Below, one piece after another: positions 38,751 to 49,252 of a stretch of DNA of 64,000 nt. The translations under genes and the position numbers were made by a program. Under the pieces are notes generated by a model. That model made no database searches. It saw nothing but the letters and a program-made list of their open reading frames with translations, and was not told the DNA's origin. The number at the start of each line of letters is the position of its first letter. Position 1 is the first letter of the stretch. Source of the DNA: Mansonella perstans (lineage: Eukaryota > Nematoda > Chromadorea > Rhabditida > Onchocercidae); the NCBI GenBank assembly GCA_037074765.1, contig JBAMDO010000195.1, forward strand, positions 1 to 64,000, written 5' to 3'.

Positions 38751-39298
38751 GTGATCTCATCAGTCATTAAAAAAGAAATATCATAGTGCAACATCAATCA
38801 TTAAAACGATCGGTCATCAAGTTAGTCTTTTTTTCACATGAGCTGATTTTGTTCAGCCCATCATTATCAAACCTTTGTCAAATGGGCATTATCGTGAACA
38901 ATGGTTGATTTTAGAACAAAGTCAACTCATTAGTAAATGTGAATTAATGATTTTGTTATGCTAATATATTTATGAAAGAAGTTTTCTTGAATCTTTTAAA
39001 TTTGGAAATTAAAAAAAAAAAAAAAGAAAAAACTTGAAAATTATATCAAGTTCATTTAATACATTTTCTCAAAAATAATCAGCGAAGGGATTAATAAGTT
39101 TAAATCGTTGGGTAATTATTATCGAAATAAAGCACTCCAAAACTTTGTTCAAATAAAGTTTAAGAAAATAGTTTTAAAATTAATTAAGCAGGAAAATTAC
39201 TTGAGTTTTCATTATATCAATTTAATAGTGACAAAGATTTGCAATTGGTTTCATATTACTAACTTCTATTTCACGCATTGATATAAATAACATTTGTG

Positions 39299-39521
39299 TG
39301 TGTGTTTTAATTTCTTTTCATGTTAATAAGTAATAAAATTAAGCAAAATGATAATCGTGAATAAAGCCAAAAACTTCCTTCGTTACTTGTCAATGAATTA
39401 CAATGGAGTTCTTGTTGTGTGTGTTTTAATTTCTTTTCATGTTAATAAGTAATAAAATTAAGCAAAATGATAATCGTGAATAAAGCCAAAAACTTCCTTT
39501 GTTACTTGTCAATGAATTACA
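39299..39521. repeat. 119-bp tandem duplication
   Basis: A segment starting GTGTGTTTTAATTTC and ending TCAATGAATTACA appears at about 39299-39402 and again at about 39418-39521, offset by exactly 119 bp. I see one mismatch in the shared part (C at 39381, T at 39500). This is a very recent duplication or an assembly duplication. Confidence 0.92.
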
Positions 39522-39547
39522 CATTAGAAAATTATCTTTTTCTATTC

Positions 39548-39592
39548 GATCCGATCCGTTACGACCCGATCCGGTACGATCCGATCGTTATC
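39548..39592. repeat. 15-bp triplicate repeat
   Basis: Three consecutive 15-bp units, of type GATCCGATCCGTTAC: 39548-39562, 39563-39577 and 39578-39592, each with one to a few changes. On the + strand they read as repeated RYDPI, but no gene surrounds them. The G+C-rich unit stands out in AT-rich DNA. Confidence 0.85.
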
Positions 39593-42354
39593 CACAGTAG
39601 AATCAAAATATCTCGTCTGATTATTGGTTATTTATATATAGAAAAGGAGGGAAAGAAAGCGGTAGAGAGAGAGGAAGAAAGAGAGAATAATAATTTGATA
39701 ATTAATACTGCCTGAAATAAGTACATGAATAAACGGATGAATGTTTGAATGTGACACATTGCTTCAAGTATTAATGTGCGGTATTTGAAGAGATCGAACG
39801 GAATGAGATCATCTCACAAAAATATTTTTTGAAGTAAAAGAAATTAAAAAAAAAAACTAAAACTTTAAAAACTAAGACAAAATATGTTTTTTAGCATTAC
39901 AATCTTCAAAAAAAGTCATTTTTTTTTTTTTTGTAAGTAAATCGTTTCATTATCAATTATGGAGCAAAAAAAATTAACTTATTGCTGATGTGTTAATTGT
40001 AATTATGGCATTGTTGAGCTGTTATCAATAAATCTGTACTATATATATTGCAAAAGTGTAATGGTGCAAATTCATTCAAAGCATTTAAATAGTAATATAA
40101 TTGAATTATATATTTCAACATATTTAAGAAAGTGAAATGAAAAAAATTTGCTCATTTTCACCGGAATTTTATTTTTTATCAAAAATTTGTCAAAATGTTA
40201 TCAAAAAAGACTAATAGATAAAATTACTATTATCACCAGTAATTACTAAAATTGCATGTTTAACTGAAGCCATTAGTAAGTGGAATAAACAACCAACAGT
40301 AGTAGCATTAATTTGACAATTTTAATTTCTTTTTTTTTCTTAAATCATTTGATATTCTCAATTATTTATTGTCACTGTGAAGTAAAAGTAACTTGTGGAC
40401 GAATATAATCTTTTGTTACTCAATTTTTTTTAAAATAATTCCTTCTAAATATTTCAACCGGAAAAACTTGCTTGATGAGTGATGAGCTGATCAAAAAAAT
40501 GCGATATTGCAAAAAATGTTAAAATGAATGTAGTTAAAGGAATAAAAAAAGAAGTTTAATTGTTGCAATGTCAGAAGGACTGGTTTTGAAAAATCAAGAT
40601 ATTTTATTTTTTTCTTTTTTTTGGGAAAAAAGACTTAGATTGAATAACAAAGAGGTGATGATAAGATGATGAGATGTTATATTTGAGCTAAACTTAATTT
40701 GATGCAAAATTTGTATGCACTGCACTACCTTGAATATATTGGCATGAATAATGCATGGAATCACTGAAAATCCTGCGGAGTAATTATACAAATATTTAAC
40801 GGAATCATAAACATCACATTTTACAGAAAATATTGTTTAATTTTATTGTCAAAAGAAAAAAGTTGCTCATTTGTGAATGGAAAGCACAAATTGATATTTG
40901 GCACTTAGGCAAAAAGAAATAAAAATCAATGTAAATTTGTAAGAAATTTATTTTAATGATAGAAAAATATATGTGATAAAAAAGTCAATTTAATTTGAAA
41001 AGAAAAAATAATAATAATTAACTCAATCGAACATATCATCGATGGCTTTTCTATTCATCAGCCAAAACGTATTTAACTTATATAGAAGTGATGAATTCAC
41101 TCTATTTTTCGAATTCTAAAATAGGAACAGAAATTTTAAATTACCAGGATCTAAACGAAGAAGCAATCATATTTTGAAATGAATACAGGAAGTTTTACGA
41201 ACTTGGTTGCAGAATTAATTGGTTAGGATTAAATTATACTACCAGATCTTGCTTAGTAATAAGCTTATTTCAATGCAGAAAAAAATAATTTACATCCAAA
41301 AAATTTAAAAATCTAAAAAAAAAATTCATGAGATATTTAGCTTAGATAAAAAATTTTACTAGTTTTTATCATTAGTTGTGGGAAATGTTTGTCATTGTGC
41401 TGCACTTTTTTAAATTCCATTGATTAATTATACACAGAGAGAAAGTGAATGATGCTATCTGGCGAATCTAGGTATAAACTTGATAAATTCCCTCACTCTA
41501 CGTGATACTCAAAACCTTTCATTAACATCTGAAGATTTGTATTTATCATTTTTAGATTAATAATTTTTTAATGGAAAATAAGAGTGATAAGAAAAAGATG
41601 ATAGTAATAAACAAAACAGGCGTAAAAGAATTTTCAACTAATTTATCTCATCAGAAATAGTTAAAATAAAGATTTTAAAAAGGGAAAAAAAAAAATGGAA
41701 TGGTTGATAGTATATGTAATGTAACACAAGACAATGATAATAAGAGAAATTTCAAATTTGTAATGTGAATAATAGATTTAAAGAAAAGTTGAATATATAA
41801 TAGTAGTAGTAGTAATAATAAAATACGAATGATGAATTCATGGATATCTTCATCCAAAATCACAAAACATCGACATAAACAGATATATTGAGAAATCGAG
41901 ACGACATATATTTATAGGCTGGCAAATTATTCAATTCGTCAATCTCTTCATTGGTTATACACGACAAAAATTTGTAATTTTCCCTTTTTTTTTTTTTTTT
42001 TTTAACTTATTTTCCTATTGATGGCAAAAAATAATGATAGTAATAATGACATTGATCATGAAAATAATAATAACAATGATAATAATAATTATAATAATAT
42101 TTTCTAAATGTTATTATTACTACAATAGCAATAATAGAAGTAACGGTAGTAATATTAGTAACTGTGTGCTTCACTATCAGTAATAGTAAAATTAACCACA
42201 TAAAAAAAAAGAGCAATAACGGATTAAAAAAAAAAATGCCGAAGGCGGTTTTTTGGTAGAATAACTTGTGAACCGAATAAAACAGTGACTGAAACTTGCT
42301 GAGCAAGTATGAATACATGAAAGTATACAGAATGTTAAGAATGTATAGGTGTAT

Positions 42355-42360
42355 ATGTGT

Positions 42361-42449
<89 letters not shown>
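42355..42449. repeat. (TG)n microsatellite
   Basis: A long TG run, interrupted once by TA near 42399, with GCATATATATGCATG-like sequence after it. Several Cys/Val or His/Thr open frames on both strands come only from this tract. Confidence 0.97.
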
Positions 42450-42452
<3 letters not shown>

Positions 42453-42789
42453 ATATATATGCATGGATATACAGGCTTTAATAAAGGTAAAGGTAGAGGG
42501 AAAGAAGAGAAGTGGAAAGGAGGTGTGTACATAAATGAATATCTGTATGTCTTCAAGATTAGGGTGTATCGAATGGCGGGTACTTAAAGAAACGACTACA
42601 GCTCAAATTAATATTGAGATTCAACAATTCATACGACAGTGATTATTTTTTTTAAAACATTTACATATTTACCATTTTTATATTAATTACTTTAAATAGA
42701 TAATAGTTCATTTCCTTAACGAAACTACACGCATTTCACGTTTTTTGTTTTTAATGTTTTCCGTATTTTCCAACAATTTTATTCATCAT

Positions 42790-42857
42790 TTTTTTTTTTT
42801 TTTTTTTTTAGCAATACGGTTCAAATTTCTTTTTCAAGTTAGCAAGGATTAACAAGA
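42790..42857 (+). promoter_or_regulatory. Poly-T/AG acceptor (probable trans-splice site) and short 5' UTR
   Basis: More than 20 T residues end in TAG at 42809-42811, followed by a 46-nt leader and the ATG at 42858. A strong acceptor with no good upstream exon, so close to a start codon, is what a nematode spliced-leader addition site looks like. Whether SL1 is used cannot be seen from genomic sequence. Confidence 0.5.
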
Positions 42858-44878
42858 ATGCATGTGGTGAGTACTATTTTTATATTTTTTTATTCCTCCA
42901 GTCTCGTTTTTTAAATGTTGACATTTTATGAAGTTTTTAAATTATTCAAAAAAGTGGTGTTGATAAAAGGAAAGATGAAGCATTTTGATGAATATGTATT
43001 TACATCTTAGATACATTCTTTTATTTTTATATGATCATTTAAAATGTGACAAATGTAATTTGAACATTTTCCATTCAAAGTTTGTTTGAAATAAATTACA
43101 TTAAATTTTGTTCATTACATCTACAATTAATTTTCCTCTGCTTTTTTGTTGGAAATTGTAAAATTCTTGGATTTAAAACTTGAAAATTTTTAAGACGGAG
43201 ATAATAGATCATTATTAATTGCATAATTATTCTTAATTCTTCATTCTACCCTTTTGCATTGTTTCTTAATTACTTTAAATTATGGTCTTTTGCAGCTGTT
43301 ACTACCGACTACTTTGTTAATTGGGACGTTAATACATCCAGTTTATAGTTGTTTTGGTGGTTCATGCTGTTGTCCACCAGCAAAACCATCTTGTGGTTGT
43401 GGTAGTACCTGTGGTGGAGGGTATGTTTCTTTTTAATTTTTTCCCTACATTAATTATTTATAATTTCATTAACTATCATAAGTTTAATTAGGAACCATTA
43501 CTAAATAAGTTGTTGTCTTTGTTTTTCATTTGTTTCAATCTTCAATTCGATGAAAGATAAAAAAAGAATAAATAAACAAATAAAAACTGGACAACAGAAT
43601 AATTGTAAAAAATTTTTGAGTGTGCTACAAGAGATAATTAATTTGCAACAGATAAGTAATATAATCTCTCTCATTTTCCAGTTTTTATCTTTAACAGCGA
43701 TAAAATTTTAAGCATATGTAAAGGTCGTCGATTGGGATTAACTTAACCATCAAAAAAATAAAGAAAATTTTAGTGCGATAGTAAATTAAATAATTAGTTG
43801 AAACTTTTGCAGGGTTAAAATATATGGAAAAAATAAGATACATCCATGCATCATTAGGCGTAAAAGAAAAAAATTGTGAAAAATTGCGGAGAACAAAAAT
43901 TTTTTTAAGCTTTATTAAGATAATAGAATATCATTTTAATAATTGGTCAGATAAATGGCTTTGCGCTTATTCCATGACTGTATTTAACAAAATCAAATTT
44001 CAAAATTTTTAGAATAATATTATGAAAAGAAAGCTAAATTAAAATGCTAAAATTTTATTATAATTCATCCAAAACAACAAGTTATTTTTTTGTTTGAAGT
44101 TTGCTTTGATCTGCAAAGTTTAAACATGAAGAGATTATTTATTTATTTTTGGATTTTTTGAAACCCTAAAACGTTCACTTTTTTCAGATTAGCACCACCA
44201 AAAGGATATGCAGTACCTGCACCTCCTCCTCCTCCTCTCTATCCGGTACAGCCACCACCAATAGCCCCTTCATATGCTGCACCTCCACCACTTCCGTCAC
44301 CTTCCTATGCCGCACAACCAGCTCCCTATCCGGCACCTGCACCTGCTCCATATGCACCAGCACCAGCACCAGCTCCAGCCTATGCACAACAACCTGCTTA
44401 TGGGGCACCTTCTTATGGAGGTTCACCACCATCATACACTGGCAGTGGAGATGCTTACGGACGTGGAGGAGGAAGCTATGACGGAGGAGCTGGTTACGGA
44501 AGTGGTGGTATCTCACAGTATGGTGGAGGTGGAAGTGGAGCGGGTGGTATCTATGCTGAATTACCACCACCACCACCACCACTAGCAAGACCACCACAGG
44601 CCCAGCAACTACCACCAATTCAGCAACATGAGCAACCATCATTACTTACTGCGGAACCTCTACCTGTGGCGGCACCAGCTCCAGCACCTTCATACCAGGA
44701 ACAATCAAATGCACTAGCAGCTCAAGGTCCTTCTTCATTTGTGGGACAAGCTGCTGGAGGTACACAGGCATACCAAGAAGGCGTTGTTGATAATACGGTA
44801 ACTGGTGGCCAGGCCGCTAGTGGTTATCGTGATCGATTGAAATTTGCGAAATTCTTCAAGCAACGATTGACGAGATAG
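42858..44878 (+). CDS. Secreted Cys-headed, Pro/Gly/Tyr-rich structural protein
   Basis: Three exons in phase (42858-42866, 43296-43420, 44188-44878; stop TAG) give 825 bp and 274 aa. Exon 1 is a 9-nt microexon coding MHV. Exon 2 completes a signal peptide (LLLPTTLLIGTLIHPVYS) and starts the mature chain with CFGGSCCCPPAKPSCGCG, a cysteine cluster. Exon 3 codes, in order, a Pro/Ala/Tyr region (repeats such as PSYAAPPPLPSPSYAAQPAP), a Gly/Tyr/Ser region (about residues 120-160), a polyproline run (ELPPPPPPLARPP), a Gln-rich linker, and a non-repetitive C terminus with SYQEQSNALAAQGPSSFVGQ and finally a basic FAKFFKQRLTR. The composition matches nematode cuticle or other extracellular-matrix proteins; the CCCPP head recalls ground-like family N-termini, but I see no ground-like domain at the C terminus. 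Tyrosines could allow dityrosine cross-links (inference). AATAAA is at about 44943. Confidence 0.85.
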
Positions 44879-45153
44879 GGCTGTATAAAACATTAATTTC
44901 TTGTATTTCTTCTTTATCTGTGCCTTTTATCAAAATTTAAAAAATAAATTTTGAAAATTTTTTTTGTTTACTTTCATTTTTACTTTTTTTTTCTTTTTTT
45001 GTACAAATTCTATCATTATCACTCTCATAATGTAAACATTTCTTAATTTCATAAAAAAAAAATCTATTCATGCTATATTATATGTATCCAATTATCTTTA
45101 TCAATTTCTTCTCTGTCGTCTGTTATCAACACTATTTTGAATTTTTTCATGCA

Positions 45154-45235
45154 TATATATATATATAAAGAGAGAGAGAGAGGGAGTGATGAAAAGACAA
45201 AGAGAGAGAGAGAAAAGTATATATATATATATATA
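45154..45235. repeat. (AT)n, (AG)n and (TA)n microsatellites
   Basis: Alternating ATATAT, GAGAGAG and TATATATA blocks in about 80 bp. The open frame 45137-45364 runs through them and is not a gene. Confidence 0.95.
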
Positions 45236-47089
45236 GCAATTATGTGCACAGTGATTTTGTGCTGTTTGTATATGTCGTCAATAAGATTACTGGAAACATT
45301 TCTTGGATTTTTTTTTTACATTTTATGGCTAATTCGATACATTCAATTTGACATTAAAGATTGAAAAGAATTAAAATTTTTAAATAGGAAAGCAAAAAAA
45401 AAACTGAAGCAAAGCAAATTATTCTGTTTTACTACATAATTAACGTAATTCCCACCTAAATAACTAATTAATTTGTTTAATCTTTTTGCAATGTTTTTTT
45501 TTTGACATTTTATAAAACTTCAAATACTTTTCTTTTTTTAAAAAAAAAATAGAATTTTGTGGAATTTTAACAATGCACTTGATAGCGGGAATGTGATTAA
45601 AACAAGTGACAAATACACAGTTTGCTGATTTTCATCTACATGAACAAATGTTAATTTAAAATTTATATAGTAGGATATGTGATCTTTGGAACACGCCTAC
45701 TAAATTAAAATGCAAGTAGTTTTTTTAAAATCTTTTTTCAGTCATTTGTGGAATGTGTTCACAATGTTATCTGACATAAATGCGAACAGATGATTAATTG
45801 TGTGCAATAAAGGAATCCTGAAATCCTGGTATAATATATACAATTAGAAAAAGGATAACTCTTAAAAAAGAAAAGAAGAAAACTTCAAACTTGAATTGTT
45901 TTCAAAATCTGAACAGGTCTAAAATTAATATTAATGCTATGTTAATTATAAAAAGAAATATCTGTCTGAAATTCATCGAATATTTGTAATTATAAATCCA
46001 AAAGTTTTACTGTTTAATTTAATACTTTCAAAATTCACCCTTTATTTAAAAAATAAAAATGAAAGCAAATGGAAAGGAAGTATTACTACTATAATAGTAA
46101 TTGCCATTAATATTACTCGAATATTTTTAATTAAACTGAAAATTCCAATTTTTTATTTACAATAAGATGAGCAAATTGACTAGCTGCACATGCAGATGTA
46201 TATGCTTTTAGAACAGTTCATTACCAAACACTTTTCCTTTGGACATTCCTAAAGCAAAAATGATAAAATTACATTTGGTTGATTAGATAAATTAAACCAA
46301 ACAAGTGTAATTTCATTGATGAGGGAAAACTGGAATTTTTTGAATCGTCATTAATGAAATCAACATATGTCGTTCATTTCTTGCAAGTTAACAATAACTT
46401 TCAACAATAGCTCACATATCTTTTGTTATTGCCTGAAGGAATTTAAATTGGTTAGAAAATTAAAATACATGATGGTCGTGGGTTTTCTGCTTGATTTCGT
46501 TTGATTTCGTTAATAATGTTGTGTTCGTTTTTCTCGTTTTTTTCTTTTATTTTTTCTTTTTCTTCTGCTTTTTGTTTTTCTTTTTAAAAAAAATCATATT
46601 GTTTATTTATCTTTTTTTCTATTTCCATTTCTCTTTCATTCTCTTTTAGTTGTCTTTTTTCGATAAAAATTTCATTAATTATCGTTGCTTGTTTTAAAAA
46701 AAAGCAAAAAATAAATGACAAATAAAATAAATATGCAAAGAAAGGAAGGATACGCAACTAAGAATGTAAGAATTGTGAGAATTGATAATAGAGTAGTAAA
46801 ATATTAATAAATTGTTAAATTTGTTTACAAATTCACAACTTCTACAATGAACTATTTGTCAAAAAGTTTTGACAGAAATATTTACTTCAACATGTAAATA
46901 ATTTGCATAAATTAATTATTTTATGAAAACTGGTATTTGTTTTTTTTATATTTTACTATTTTGTTTGATTAATTTTCTTTTTTACTTGCTTGCTTATTAT
47001 GATGCTATCTTTTACACTTTTTTTAACAAATCGTTTTTGAGACTAAATGTTTACATTTCCGATTGGGGTTTTAAAGCAATACAAGCTAA

Positions 47090-47540
47090 ATAATTATTAT
47101 TAAAATAGTAAGCACATTAATAGCAATAACATTAGAAACAAGAACAACAATTATAACAAGCGACAACAACACCAACAAACAACAAAGAACAACAACAACA
47201 GCAATGACAGTAAAATAAATAACAGCAATAATCATCTTGGAACCAACGTATTTATAATATTTTAAATTATATTGACTGACCTAAAAAAACATTAACAATA
47301 TAAAGCGATAACATTAATAATAATAATAATACAATAAAATGAATAACAGCAATAAAAACAACAAAACAATAACAACAGCAATTGGATAATAACAGCTATG
47401 ATATTATTGATGCTTTTGAAACCGACATATTTGTGATATTTTGAATGATATCAGTGTGCATGATCAAATTAGTGACAACATTATCATAACAATATCAACA
47501 GCAACAACAATAATAACGATACAACAGTAACAATAACAGC
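47090..47540. repeat. Two-copy diverged repeat, about 179-bp period, in ACA/ATA-rich DNA
   Basis: GGAACCAACGTATTTATAAT at about 47239 and GAAACCGACATATTTGTGAT at about 47418 are clearly related and continue in parallel (TTTTAAATTATATTGA against TTTTGAATGATATCAG), offset 179 bp. Each is preceded by a stretch rich in AACAGCAATAAC-type triplets. Confidence 0.6.
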
Positions 47541-48593
47541 AATAACAAATGTTGAGACAGTAATGTTGAGATCAAATATTTTATCATGCAGAGCAATTTT
47601 TTAAATTGGTCGGAATTTCGGCATATCCATGGATCCTTAGTTAACATTTCTTTGTTCAATGAAGCCATCAACAAAAAAAAATCCGACGAATATTTTTAAA
47701 CTTGTTTTCACTCTTTGTTATTCATCAAATTTAAAAAAAAGAAAGAGAATGAAAACTAGGAGAAAAAAATCTTTTTTCTCCATGATCAACCAGAATCTTT
47801 TTGAATTATACATGACCCATTGCGAAGCGTACAAATGAGCATTCTTTTCTCGCTTCAGTAAAATTAATTGAATGTTTTATGATCTGCTGTTGCACAGTCT
47901 ATTGTTAGATGATAAAATAAGAAAAGAATGAAACGATGCAAAAGAAATGAGATAATTTCTACATTTTTAAAAATTTGAAAAGTATTTTAAAAAATGAACA
48001 ATTAATGAATTGAATTATAAATGAAACTTACTGTATTTATGAAGTTATAAGGAAATATTATCATAAAATTATATTTTATTGTGATAAAATGAATTCATGT
48101 TTATTTATTTGTAAATTTTAATTTCATTTTATTCAGAAAACATGGAAATTTTCTCTTTTTCTCAACGAAAAACATATCATTGTTATCTAACGTAATGATA
48201 ATTAGAAAATCTTTTCAGAATACTGATAACTTAAAAAAGTTCACGCTAAAGTAATTACCTGCAAGTTTATTCTCTTTTTTTCAACTTTATTCTCTTTTTT
48301 CTTACTTTTTTCTTTTCACTTACCGAAACTTTATTTAATTGTTGCATAACTTCCGAAGATGTCTTTTAAAAAAGATGTAACAAAATTTATCTTTAACTAG
48401 TCCCTAAACTTTTTTACAAAAGATTAGATCAGTGATTATCAATCATTTCTTGACCGAAAACCGCATAAACGTTTTTATTTGTAGCAGGTTCACAAATAAT
48501 AAATTCCATTAATTTGGAAATAAATTTTAATTGAAGCTATCGATATTAGTTGAAACTGGTTAAAAAGAAAACAGTTCGCACTTGTTTTCTACT

Positions 48594-48665
48594 TACTGAG
48601 CCGCCGGTCTTATGGACTTGAACTCTCGCGGATTACCGGTTGGACCACTGGATTAGATATAGACA
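48594..48665 (-). other. Possible tRNA-derived remnant
   Basis: On the - strand the sequence contains CAGTGGTCCAACCGG, resembling a tRNA D-arm/A-box, and GAGTTCAAGTCC, resembling a T-arm/B-box. They are too close for a complete tRNA and the T-stem does not pair. It is G+C-rich against its surroundings, and a run of more than 30 A follows on the + strand (about 48693-48726). It could be a decayed tRNA, or the head of a tRNA-derived SINE with a separate poly-A. Not a functional tRNA as read. Confidence 0.3.
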
Positions 48666-48696
48666 TTAGCAAATTGTCTAAGATGCAAACAAAATG

Positions 48697-48727
<31 letters not shown>

Positions 48728-49059
48728 AAAAAACAGTCAATCACGCCTGCATAACACTCTTGTCTATTTTTAGATGCCATCAACTTTATCTCACCAATCA
48801 ATTTTGAACAAATTTTAAAAATTCTTTAACTTGTTAACTAATAAAATACAAAGAATCATGATTAAAATTAAATTGAAAATAAAAATGCAATCCATAATTT
48901 GGAGGACTAAATTGTATTTCATATTTGCAAAGATGTAGCAAATTTTTAGATGTCTCAGATATTCTGAAATACGAAATAGTCTTTGCCTCCAACTTTTTCT
49001 GAACTCTGATCTGCATGCACTGTCTTATAAAAAAAAATGAACAAAACAAAATGAATTGC

Positions 49060-49252
49060 AGGGATTTCAAAAATATTCCAGTGTTAAATCGAAACAAGTT
49101 GAATCTTCAAAATTTCAGGAATATTCCCGCGCCAAATCAAATTGAATATCAAAAATTTCAAAAAGTTACAGCGCGAAATAGAATTTCAAAAATATTTTGG
49201 CGCTAAATTGAGATAAGTCGAGCAGCAAAAATTACAAAAATATTCCGACTTA
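49060..49252. repeat. Degenerate minisatellite, about 40-48-bp unit
   Basis: The unit begins AATTTCAAAAATATTCC and continues with a G/C-containing core like GGCGCTAAATCGA. Five diverged copies follow one another (about 49060, 49107, 49150, 49186 and 49228). The + strand frame 49015-49206 through it is not a gene. Confidence 0.65.

Larger units (their letters stand above)
38750..42811. other. AT-rich intergenic spacer with simple repeats
   Basis: No gene supported. It contains poly-A (39009-39026) and poly-T (39919-39933, 41985-42003) runs, the 119-bp duplication, the 15-bp triplication, an AT-rich trinucleotide zone (about 41800-42130, AATAAT/GATAAT type) and the (TG)n block at 42355-42448. 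The end of the spacer is the likely promoter of the secreted structural protein gene. Confidence 0.6.
44879..48590. other. AT-rich spacer, simple repeats
   Basis: Contains the putative 3' UTR of the structural-protein gene, (AT)n/(AG)n microsatellites at 45154-45235, long T-rich tracts (46500-46680) and an ACA/ATA-rich zone at about 47090-47540. No supported coding sequence or RNA gene. Confidence 0.6.

Noticed and set aside
42192..42587. Several Cys/Val or His/Thr repeat frames on both strands
   Set aside because: All arise from the (TG)n tract at 42355-42449.
44184..44642. 152-codon - strand frame and a 103-codon His-rich + strand frame
   Set aside because: Shadows of the Pro/Gly-rich exon 3 of the secreted structural protein, whose frame is fixed by splicing and signal peptide.
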